Source: an uncultured Dysgonomonas sp.
Lineage (GTDB): Bacteria > Bacteroidota > Bacteroidia > Bacteroidales > Dysgonomonadaceae
Length of the DNA: 5,894 nucleotides
Direction: 5' to 3'
NCBI GenBank assembly: GCA_937875275.1
Contig: CALNCC010000169.1
Coordinates: forward strand, 1 to 5,894
The notes beneath the pieces were generated by a model, which saw only the letters and a program-made list of their open reading frames with translations, was not told where the DNA came from and did no database searches. The position numbers and the translations under genes are program-made. Below, piece by piece: positions 1-5,894 of this stretch; the stretch's first letter is position 1, and each line of letters begins with the position of its first letter.

Positions 1-240
1 GCCGGAAAGAGACTAACTGCATCACAGAAAAACAGTGAGAAAGCAACCGAAAATCTCCGATATGCGACCGTCGGTTTCGAAGAAGGGGTTATCCCCGCAT
101 CGGATGTCATGGCAGCACATACGGCATGGATGGCTGCAAATTCAGAATTGATAGATGCGCAAATAGATGTCAAGTTATGCCATATATATTTGAACAAGGA
201 TTTAGGTAGAAATATAACAACACAAAATCAGGTCAGATAA
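1..240 (+). CDS. TolC-family outer membrane efflux protein, C-terminal fragment (5' end outside window)
   Basis: Reading frame 1 is open from the first base to a TAA at 238-240 and gives the last 79 residues of a protein that starts upstream. The segment around residues 21-50 (RYATVGFEEGVIPASDVMAA, then a TAW motif) and the following IDAQIDVKL helix are typical of the last coiled-coil hairpin of TolC/OEP-family channels, where a 'GF.EGVIPASD' turn precedes the closing helix. Such proteins form trimeric outer membrane and periplasmic ducts that dock onto HlyD-type adaptors. The next gene is such an adaptor, 12 nt downstream, which supports an operon. The signal peptide and first repeat are not visible, so lipoprotein status and full length cannot be judged. 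The cargo is unknown. Confidence 0.88.
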   Translation, partial: AGKRLTASQKNSEKATENLRYATVGFEEGVIPASDVMAAHTAWMAANSELIDAQIDVKLCHIYLNKDLGRNITTQNQVR

Positions 241-252
241 TAGCGAAATATT

Positions 253-1251
253 ATGAGTACAAAAAACAACAATCACAAGTCGAAACTTATTCCTATCATA
301 TCGTTCATAGCCGTTATTCTTGGTGTTGCCATAGCAGGGCACTGTTTGCATCAGGAAGATAATATAATACAAGGCGAGGCCGAAATTACGGAGATACGTA
401 TATCGAGTAAAGTTCCCGGACGTATTGCGAAATTCTACTTCAACGAAGGAGATTATGTGAAACAAGGAGATACACTTGCCGTGCTTAGCACCCCTGACGT
501 AGATGCTAAGTTGTTGCAGGCTCAGGCCGCCGAGCAGGCTGCCCTTGCCATGAGCGAAAAAGCGAAGGTGGGAACCCGAAAAGAACAGATACAGGGGGCG
601 TATGAGATGTGGAAAAAGGCTCAGGCAGGAGTCGAGATCGCCCAAAAATCTTATCAACGGGTACAAAATCTTTTCGATAAAGGGGTAACGACCGCACAGA
701 AAAGAGACGAAGCCGAAGCGAACTATAAAGCTTCTGTCGCAACCGAAAAAGCAGCGAAAGCGCAATACGATATGGCTGTGAATGGTGCTCAGCGGGAAGA
801 CAAGGCTGCCGCACAAGCCACCTACGAGAGAGCGCAGGGTGCTGTGGCAGAGGTGGAATCGTATATTGCCGAAAGCTATCTGACATCGCCTATCGACGGA
901 AAAATATCGGAAAGATATCCTAACCAATGGGAATTGGTGGGAACGGGCGCACCCATCTTCAGCATCATGGACTTATCGGATAAATGGGGTACGTTCAATA
1001 TTCGTGAAGACAGATTGACGAAGATAAAAGAAAATGATGTGCTGAAAGTATATGTGCCGGCATTGGATAAAGATGTAGATATGAAGATCTATTATCGTAA
1101 GGACTTAGGCACTTATGCTGCATGGAAAGCTACAAAAACAGCAGGAGGCTACGATCTGAAAACATTTGAAGTGCGTGCTCGATTTGTGGACGAAGCTACG
1201 GATGTCGTGCCCGGTATGTCTCTAATAATAAAAGATAAAGAAGGAAAATAA
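253..1251 (+). CDS. HlyD/AcrA-family periplasmic adaptor (membrane fusion protein)
   Basis: This 332-residue protein has the usual adaptor layout. It has a short basic cytoplasmic N-terminus and one membrane anchor at about residues 12-29. The first half of a biotinyl-lipoyl-like domain follows at about 39-82, containing ISSKVPGRIAKFYFNEGDYV and the GD.L turn. A long Ala/Lys/Glu/Gln-rich coiled-coil hairpin runs from about 84 to 205. The second lipoyl half (LTSPIDGKISERY) and a beta-barrel region follow, with a terminal VVPGMSL motif common in this family. It would bridge the inner membrane permeases to the outer membrane channel. Length is normal for the YhiI/YbhG-like adaptors that partner ABC-2 permeases. 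The ATG lies 12 nt after the upstream stop without a clear Shine-Dalgarno site, as is usual in Bacteroidetes. It is the first in-frame ATG before the anchor. The next gene begins 5 nt downstream. Confidence 0.93.
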   Translation: MSTKNNNHKSKLIPIISFIAVILGVAIAGHCLHQEDNIIQGEAEITEIRISSKVPGRIAKFYFNEGDYVKQGDTLAVLSTPDVDAKLLQAQAAEQAALAMSEKAKVGTRKEQIQGAYEMWKKAQAGVEIAQKSYQRVQNLFDKGVTTAQKRDEAEANYKASVATEKAAKAQYDMAVNGAQREDKAAAQATYERAQGAVAEVESYIAESYLTSPIDGKISERYPNQWELVGTGAPIFSIMDLSDKWGTFNIREDRLTKIKENDVLKVYVPALDKDVDMKIYYRKDLGTYAAWKATKTAGGYDLKTFEVRARFVDEATDVVPGMSLIIKDKEGK

Positions 1252-1256
1252 ATCGG

Positions 1257-2426
1257 ATGAACGGGCAAACAGGCATGTGGGCAGTTTTTGTCAGAGAGTG
1301 GAAGCGTATTGCAGCCTCTAAGATTGTTATCTGGGGCTTCATTGTTGCGCCTTTGCTATCTATGCTTGTCCTGATGTGGATTATGCATGCCGGGCTACCT
1401 ACCAAGATTCCGATTGCTGTTGTAGATAACGACGATTCCAAAACATCACGATCACTAATCAGGCAGTTAGATGCTTTTCCCAAAACGGATATAAAGTTTA
1501 AGAGTTTGTCTTTTGACGAAGCTCGCGACAAGATGGAGAATATGGAGATATATGCCATCCTTACCATTCCGCGCGATTTTGCCAAAGATGCCACAACAGG
1601 CAAGCAACCCAAGTTGGTCTATTACACCAACAATGCTTTTTTAGTTTCAGGGTCGCTACTGTTTCAAGACCTGAAAACGATATCTACCCTTGCTTCGGCA
1701 TCGGTCGGGCTGCAAACAATGCAAGCCAAAGGATACCGAGAGTCTCAGATTATGCCGGTCATTCAGCCGATCTCTGTTGAGGCGCATCCGCTAAATAATC
1801 CGTGGCTCAATTATTCCATTTACCTCAACAATATTATACTGCCGGCAATACTTCAATTAGTTATTCTGTTGTTCACGGTATCAAGTATCGGGTCGGAGAT
1901 TAAGTCTGCTTCGGGTCGGGATCTGATGCAACTGGGCAATGGCTCTATATTCAATGTCTTGTTGGGCAAGATGCTGCCCTATACTATATTGGCAACGATG
2001 ATTGCGCTCTGCTTTATGTCGGTACTATATGGCTATTACAACTTTCCGCTTAACGGTGGATTTTGGACGATGTTCATCAACTATTTTCTGCTGATAATAG
2101 CGACACAAGGCTTTGGTCTAATGTTGATGGGGTGGTTAAGAAATTATCGTTTTTCGCTAAGTATTGCCAGCCTTATCGGTATGATAACATTTTCTCTTAT
2201 CGGTATGTCTTTCCCTGTGTTAGCTATGGATGCTCCATTACAGATGTTGAGCAACCTTGTTCCGATGAGACATTTTATGCTGATATACATAGATCAGGGA
2301 TTGAATGGAATTCCGATTCAATATTCTATAAACCAATACGTAGCATTACTTTGTTTCGCATTGGTAGGAATGTTGTTCTCCGGATTTGTGAAGAAAGAAC
2401 TCGAACGTAATGTGTACGAGCCATAA
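1257..2426 (+). CDS. ABC-2 type transporter permease (first of pair)
   Basis: A 389-residue integral membrane protein with the topology of the ABC2_membrane_3 (YhhJ/YbhR-like) permeases. One N-terminal membrane segment lies at about residues 24-43. A large periplasmic domain spans about 45-185 and contains IPIAVVDNDDS and an AILTIPRDFAKD stretch. Five further hydrophobic segments lie at about 192-212, 240-260, 270-292, 299-321 and 360-378. The motif LVPMRHF after the fifth segment and the charged C-terminal tail fit the family. It would form the inner membrane part of the exporter together with the next gene. The start is 5 nt after the adaptor stop, with an AAGGAAA stretch at 1241-1247 as a plausible ribosome site. 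Met7 is an alternative start. No ATP-binding domain is fused to it. The substrate cannot be read from the sequence. Confidence 0.92.
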   Translation: MNGQTGMWAVFVREWKRIAASKIVIWGFIVAPLLSMLVLMWIMHAGLPTKIPIAVVDNDDSKTSRSLIRQLDAFPKTDIKFKSLSFDEARDKMENMEIYAILTIPRDFAKDATTGKQPKLVYYTNNAFLVSGSLLFQDLKTISTLASASVGLQTMQAKGYRESQIMPVIQPISVEAHPLNNPWLNYSIYLNNIILPAILQLVILLFTVSSIGSEIKSASGRDLMQLGNGSIFNVLLGKMLPYTILATMIALCFMSVLYGYYNFPLNGGFWTMFINYFLLIIATQGFGLMLMGWLRNYRFSLSIASLIGMITFSLIGMSFPVLAMDAPLQMLSNLVPMRHFMLIYIDQGLNGIPIQYSINQYVALLCFALVGMLFSGFVKKELERNVYEP

Positions 2427-2427
2427 T

Positions 2428-2433
2428 AAAGGA
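2428..2433 (+). promoter_or_regulatory. Shine-Dalgarno site deciding the start of the second permease
   Basis: AAAGGA lies 9 nt before the ATG at 2443, within a purine-rich run (2428-2443). This favours 2443 as the start over the in-frame ATG at 2410, which sits inside the end of the previous gene and has no purine-rich leader. The site itself starts just after the upstream stop codon (2424-2426), consistent with translational coupling. Confidence 0.55.
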
Positions 2434-2442
2434 AAAAGAGGA

Positions 2443-3651
2443 ATGAAGAAATCAATGTTGGATATATATTATGTGTGGATGAACGAACTTAAAATCGTTC
2501 TGAAAGACCCCGCTATATTGATTATTTTCTTTTTGGTTTCTTTCGGCTATCCGGTGTTATACACATACATATACAACAACGAGGTTGTTCGCGATGTGAA
2601 AGTGGTGGTGGTAGATGACTCACATTCGTCGTTAGGTCGTGAATTTGTGCGTAAAATGGATGCTTCGCCCGATGTGCGTATTGTTGGACGTGCGGCGGAT
2701 ATGGCTGAGGCAAAAGAGCTGATGTATAGCAAAGAGGCATATGGTATATTGTATATTCCAAGCGACTTTAGCCGTAATCTGCATAGCAACAAGCAAACCC
2801 AAGTGAATGTGTATGCCGACATGAGCTCTTTGTTGTTCTATAAAGCGATCTTGCTGAGCGCCACAGAGGTGTCTTTAGATATGGGTGCAGACATCAGGGT
2901 CAGCGACATGGGCTTTAAGAGCCAAGAAGAAGATCGGGTAACGATGCAAGCCGTCAGCAACGAATGGGTAACACTGTATAATGTACCTAACGGATTTGCG
3001 AGTTTTCTTATCCCGGCAGTATTGATACTGATTATTCAGCAAACATTGGTGCTGGGCGTTTCTACACTGGTCGGTACACATAACGACAAGAAAGCATATA
3101 CAATAGCATCGCATACATCACGCACACGAAAAAACATCAATGCCTTTAAACTAACACTCGGAAAAGCATTCTGCTATGCTACTGTATATATGTTTCTTTC
3201 TGTCTGGATTATCAGAATTGTGCCATATCTCTTCAGTCTGCCTCAGATCGGCAGTCCACTCACAATTGCAATCTTCTTAGTGCCATTTATACTGGCAGCA
3301 ACATTCTTTGCTATGACAATCTCTTATATGTGTTCGCAACGCGAGTTTGCCATGCCGTTGTTTGTCTTTACCAGTGTGCTGTTTGTCTTCCTGTCAGGAA
3401 TTTCGTGGCCTTGGACTAACATGCCCGAGCCATTGAAAGCGGTGGCTATGCTGATTCCCTCCACACCGGGTATTCATGGTTTTGTAAAGATTAATACAAT
3501 GGGCGCCGGTCTGTCGGATGTGATGCCCGAATATATTGCCCTGTGGATACATGTCGGTGTTTATTGGCTTACGGCTACGCTAATGTATTTTTGGTGGATC
3601 AAGAATTACGATCCCCGTTTCAAAGGACAATTTCATTCTGCCCAAGACTAA
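2443..3651 (+). CDS. ABC-2 type transporter permease (second of pair)
   Basis: From the ATG at 2443 this is a 402-residue ABC2_membrane_3-type permease. It has a first membrane segment at about residues 24-43 and a periplasmic domain at about 45-185. Further segments lie at about 187-208, 242-262, 272-296, 302-321 and 366-384. It is a divergent paralogue of the preceding permease: VVVVDDSHSSLGREFVRKMD and AYGILYIPSDFSRN align with the VVDNDDS and AILTIPRDFAKD regions there. The IIQQTLVLG motif after the periplasmic domain is also seen in this family. The two would form a heterodimeric inner membrane unit. The frame extends 11 residues further up to an ATG at 2410, overlapping the previous gene. 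I prefer 2443 because of the AAAGGA site, the MKKSMLDIYY membrane-proximal start and the hydrophilic, unusual extra residues. This is the last gene of the operon, and no clear U-tract terminator follows it. Confidence 0.92.
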   Translation: MKKSMLDIYYVWMNELKIVLKDPAILIIFFLVSFGYPVLYTYIYNNEVVRDVKVVVVDDSHSSLGREFVRKMDASPDVRIVGRAADMAEAKELMYSKEAYGILYIPSDFSRNLHSNKQTQVNVYADMSSLLFYKAILLSATEVSLDMGADIRVSDMGFKSQEEDRVTMQAVSNEWVTLYNVPNGFASFLIPAVLILIIQQTLVLGVSTLVGTHNDKKAYTIASHTSRTRKNINAFKLTLGKAFCYATVYMFLSVWIIRIVPYLFSLPQIGSPLTIAIFLVPFILAATFFAMTISYMCSQREFAMPLFVFTSVLFVFLSGISWPWTNMPEPLKAVAMLIPSTPGIHGFVKINTMGAGLSDVMPEYIALWIHVGVYWLTATLMYFWWIKNYDPRFKGQFHSAQD

Positions 3652-3666
3652 AAGAGTTTCCTTAAA

Positions 3667-3695
3667 TTGTTTATATTTGTACCGAAAATAAACAA
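3667..3695. repeat. 8-bp perfect inverted repeat in the spacer between export operon and M48 gene
   Basis: TTGTTTAT at 3667-3674 is the exact reverse complement of ATAAACAA at 3688-3695, with a 13-nt centre. The repeat overlaps the candidate -7 promoter element, so it could be an operator. It could also be a weak AT-rich RNA hairpin ending the upstream operon, although no T-run follows. In so AT-rich a spacer, chance is a real possibility. Confidence 0.35.
3672..3679 (+). promoter_or_regulatory. Candidate Bacteroidetes -7 promoter element for the M48 peptidase gene
   Basis: TATATTTG matches the Bacteroidetes -7 consensus TAnnTTTG used by the primary sigma factor (ABfA type) and lies 36 nt before the ATG at 3716. 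At the expected -33 distance (around 3649-3652) the sequence is TAAA rather than TTTG, so only half of the promoter is convincing. The placement in a 64-nt spacer after a complete operon supports an independent transcript for the downstream gene. Confidence 0.45.
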
Positions 3696-3715
3696 CCTTT
3701 ATACTTAACTTTATT

Positions 3716-4548
3716 ATGAAGAGAATAATGATAGCCGTATCTTGTATAGGGCTGATTTTAGCATCGTGCGGAAGCGTGCCCATAACAGGGCGAAAACAAT
3801 TGAACCTTGTAGGAGACCAGGAAGTGCTCACACTCAGCTTGCAGGAGTATGATTCTTTCATAAAGTCGGCGCAGTTGTCGACCGACAGAAAGAATACGGA
3901 AATGGTGCAACGTGTTGGTCGCAATATAGCTAATGCTGTAGAAACATGGCTCAAGAACAATGGCTATGCCGACGAAGTTATGCGTGGGAATTTAATTTGG
4001 TGAAAAGCGCAGAGGTAAATGCTTTTTGTATGCCCGGCGGTAAAATCGTAGTCTATGAAGGTATATTGCCCGTAGTAGGAGACGAGACCAGTTTGGCTGT
4101 CGTTGTCGGACACGAAGTAGCTCATGCCGTAGCCAAGCATGCTAATGAACGCATGAGTCAACAAATGTTAGCTCAAGGCGGAACATCGATATTGGATGCT
4201 GCAACAAAAAACGAAATGGTTAAACAAGGTGCGGGAGTTGCTCTCCAGTACGGCGTTTTGTTGCCATATTCGCGAAAACATGAAACAGAGGCCGATGAAT
4301 TAGGTTTGATCTTTATGGCGATGGCAGGATACAATCCGCAGGTAGCACCCGCTTTTTGGGAACGCATGTCGCAGTTGGGGGGTAGCAATGTTCCTGAATT
4401 TATGAATACGCACCCATCAAGTACAACCCGTACTCAGAATCTGCAAAAATTTATGCCTAAGGCTATGGAATATTATAAAAGTGCCGGTTCGCCAACAACG
4501 ACAAAATCGGCAAAGCCGGCAAAGACATCGACCGAGTGGTCATTCTGA
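3716..4548 (+). pseudogene. M48-family zinc metallopeptidase lipoprotein (LoiP/Oma1-like), frameshifted
   Basis: Two overlapping frames together encode one M48 peptidase. Frame A (3716-4003) starts with a lipoprotein signal peptide: MKR, a hydrophobic stretch, then lipobox LASC with Cys18. It continues with the family motifs VPITGRKQLNLV and VGRNIANAVE up to about Glu87, then turns into non-family residues and stops at 4001-4003. Frame B, offset by -1, resumes the family sequence at about 3976 (SYAWEFNLV) and ends at 4546-4548. It carries NAFCMPGGKIVVYEGILP, the zinc site HEVAH (4111-4125), the third-ligand motif ETEAD (from 4282) and a STHP-like NTHPSS motif. Restored, the protein would be about 277 residues, normal for this group. 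It would act in the periplasm, anchored by its lipid, in envelope protein quality control (known for E. coli LoiP; inferred here). No classical slippery heptamer is seen, so mutation or sequencing error is likelier than programmed shifting. The ATG at 3946 could start only a signal-less fragment. The tail is low-complexity Thr/Lys/Pro/Ala. Confidence 0.88.
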
Positions 4549-4584
4549 TAATGTGATGATCGTCTTAGCTTCGTCTTAAATTTT

Positions 4585-4609
4585 GAAGGTGTTCTTGTGG
4601 AACACCTTC
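4585..4609. terminator. Perfect 10-bp hairpin 37 nt after the M48 stop
   Basis: GAAGGTGTTC (4585-4594) pairs fully with GAACACCTTC (4600-4609) around the 5-nt loop TTGTG. The stem is stable, but no T-run follows directly on either strand, so it is not a textbook intrinsic terminator. It may protect the 3' end of the M48 transcript or help termination together with the stronger hairpin at 4668-4710. A nine-T run at 4648-4656 lies too far downstream to belong to this stem. Confidence 0.5.
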
Positions 4610-4667
4610 GTTGATGCATAATATTTAGATGCGTATTTTACCAACTATTTTTTTTTGCATCGTTACC

Positions 4668-4710
4668 AAAAAAATTGCCTGTATCTGTAAAAAGATATAG
4701 GCAATTTTTT
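4668..4710. terminator. Bidirectional intrinsic terminator between convergent M48 gene and purL
   Basis: The left arm 4669-4686 (A-tract, TTGCCT, G, TATCT) pairs with the right arm 4693-4710 (AGATA, T, AGGCAA, T-tract) over 18 positions. There is a single G-U pair at 4681/4698, and the loop is GTAAAA at 4687-4692. The T-run at 4705-4710 gives a U-tract on the + strand, ending transcription from the M48 gene. The A-run at 4668-4674 gives one on the - strand, ending purL transcription about 73 nt after its stop. This is the classic form of a shared terminator between convergent genes. Confidence 0.85.
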
Positions 4711-4746
4711 ATTTCGCATTTAGGCGAATAATGACTTCCCATGAGG

Positions 4747-5894
4747 TTATTTGTTCTTTTCAATCCATTTGTAAGCATTAACAAACGATTCCATCCAAGG
4801 TGTAACATCATCTTTGCGATGATCGAACGGATAGTACGCATGTTGCCATGGGAACATCGACCTTTCGGGATGCGGCATAATAGCCAAATGGCGTCCGTCT
4901 TCCGATACAACAGCTGCTGTGTCAAAGTCAGATCCGTTAGGATTAGCCGGATAATCGCTGTAAGTATATTTAGCCACAATATTATATGCAGACTCTCCTT
5001 CCGGCAAACTGAATCGTCCTTCTCCGTGAGCAACCCACACTCCTATTTGCATTCCCGATAGTGAGCCGAACATGATCGAGTTATTCTCAGGGATGTCAAG
5101 TGTAATGTATGTCGATTCAAATTTGTGAGAGTTGTTGTGTTTCATTACCGGTTTCTGTGCACGATCGGGGTACACGAGTCCGAGCTCCATCATCAACTGA
5201 CAACCATTACAAACCCCAAGACTCAATGTGTCTTTGCGTTCATAGAATTTGCGAAGAGATTCTTTTGCCTTTTCATTGTATAGGAAGCTTCCTGCCCATC
5301 CCTTAGCCGAACCGAGAACGTCTGAATTGGAGAACCCTCCACAGAAGACAATCATATTCACGTCTTCCAAAGTCTCACGTCCCGACACTAAGTCGGTCAT
5401 ATGCACATCCACCACGTCGAATCCGGCAAGATATAAACTATATGCCATTTCGCGTTCGCTGTTCGTCCCCTTTTCGCGGATAACAGCGGCTTTTATGCCA
5501 GACAGTTCTTTTCTGCTCGGGTTGATGTCATATTGCTTAAACATGCCCGAATAATCTGCCTTGAACTTGAACTGCAATGGTTGTTTCTTGTAATTTTCGA
5601 AACGAGCCTTGGCACATTCTTCACCGCTTTGTTTGCGGTCGAGCAGGTAAGACGACTCATACCAAGCATCGCGCAATTCGTCAATGTCAAACTCTTTCAG
5701 ATATTCATCTTTCTGTATTACCAATTTGCGTTCTTCGGTAGGGCGAGCAACGATTGCAAAACCAACACCATAGTCGTCCAATATTTTTTCAACTAAATGA
5801 TGGTGCTTCACTTGAACGAGCACTCCCGGATTTTCGGCGAATAATATCTTAATCAAATCTGAATGATGCAGCTTGTCTAAGCGCGCTTCCAATC
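4747..5894 (-). CDS. purL: Phosphoribosylformylglycinamidine synthase, C-terminal part (5' end outside window)
   Basis: The frame is open from the window edge to a TAA at 4747-4749 and gives about 382 residues, the C-terminal third of a large single-chain PurL (about 1,200-1,300 residues in this class). The enzyme makes FGAM from FGAR, ATP and glutamine in purine synthesis. Residues 1 to about 112 of the visible part, including LFAENPGVLVQV, are the end of the second ATP-binding (AIRS-like) half. From about residue 134 (AAVIREKGTNSEREMA) the class I glutamine amidotransferase domain begins. It has CGGFSNSDVLGSAKGWA, the nucleophile Cys228 in GVCNGCQ, VAHGEGR, the YPANPNGS loop, and His341 and Glu343 in MPHPERSMFPW. 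The triad is complete, so this end looks functional. The first visible codon (TTG) is internal, not a start. It is convergent with the M48 gene and shares its terminator. Confidence 0.97.
   Translation of the reverse strand, partial: LEARLDKLHHSDLIKILFAENPGVLVQVKHHHLVEKILDDYGVGFAIVARPTEERKLVIQKDEYLKEFDIDELRDAWYESSYLLDRKQSGEECAKARFENYKKQPLQFKFKADYSGMFKQYDINPSRKELSGIKAAVIREKGTNSEREMAYSLYLAGFDVVDVHMTDLVSGRETLEDVNMIVFCGGFSNSDVLGSAKGWAGSFLYNEKAKESLRKFYERKDTLSLGVCNGCQLMMELGLVYPDRAQKPVMKHNNSHKFESTYITLDIPENNSIMFGSLSGMQIGVWVAHGEGRFSLPEGESAYNIVAKYTYSDYPANPNGSDFDTAAVVSEDGRHLAIMPHPERSMFPWQHAYYPFDHRKDDVTPWMESFVNAYKWIEKNK

Noticed and set aside
202..927. Long open frame (241 codons) on the minus strand opposite the adaptor gene, plus a second at 506-886.
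   Set aside because: The adaptor on the + strand is a clear HlyD-family protein. The antisense products are Phe/Arg/Ser/Leu-rich without recognisable motifs, as expected from reverse reading of an Ala/Glu/Lys-rich coiled coil.
2063..2410. 115-codon open frame on the + strand inside the first permease.
   Set aside because: It lies wholly within a well-supported membrane protein gene in another frame, has no family motifs and no ribosome site; treated as a shadow.
3980..4003. Possible programmed -1 ribosomal frameshift in the M48 gene (GGGAATTTAATTTGG).
   Set aside because: No X XXY YYZ heptamer is present in the correct phase. The conserved SYAWEFNLV stretch is already in the second frame upstream of this run, so slippage here would come too late to restore the protein.
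4628..4661. GATGC...GCATC pairing around the nine-T run as another terminator.
   Set aside because: The 5-bp arms are separated by about 24 nt, and the T-run falls inside the loop rather than after the stem; not a credible terminator.
4741..5061. Open frame of 106 codons on the + strand, and others at 5109-5306, 5249-5554 and 5533-5796.
   Set aside because: All lie opposite the confidently identified purL and show no independent protein signal.
5887..5892. TTG at the window edge as a start codon for the purL frame.
   Set aside because: The visible protein begins inside a known PurL domain. The real start is several hundred codons further upstream, outside the window.

Overview
The window looks like chromosome from a Bacteroidetes bacterium, most likely order Bacteroidales. 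The evidence is base composition (by eye, mid-40s percent GC), weak or absent Shine-Dalgarno sites at most starts, a TAnnTTTG-type -7 promoter element, and the protein families present. I do not assign a genus.

Positions 1-3651 (+ strand) hold the 3' part of an envelope export operon. In order they are the C-terminal end of a TolC-family outer membrane factor, a HlyD/AcrA-type periplasmic adaptor, and two related ABC-2 type permeases. The genes are separated by 12, 5 and 16 nt, so they are almost certainly co-transcribed. Together they would form a tripartite exporter running from inner membrane through adaptor to outer membrane channel. No ATP-binding subunit is encoded between the adaptor and the permeases or after them, and the cargo is unknown.

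Positions 3652-4548 hold a short promoter-bearing spacer and an M48-family (LoiP/Oma1-like) metallopeptidase lipoprotein gene. Its reading frame is broken near 3974-3978. The N-terminal part carries a lipoprotein signal peptide. The C-terminal part, in the -1 frame, carries an intact HEVAH zinc site. Either the gene is a recent pseudogene or the sequence has an indel error.

Positions 4549-4746 are a convergent intergenic spacer with two hairpins. One is a strong bidirectional intrinsic terminator (4668-4710) serving both flanking genes. The rest, 4747 to the end (- strand), is the C-terminal third of purL, a large single-chain FGAM synthase with its glutamine amidotransferase domain and an intact Cys-His-Glu triad.

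I found no RNA genes, CRISPR arrays, insertion sequences or phage genes. I see no convincing previously undescribed system. The points most worth a second look are the broken M48 gene and the apparently ATPase-less ABC-2 export operon.
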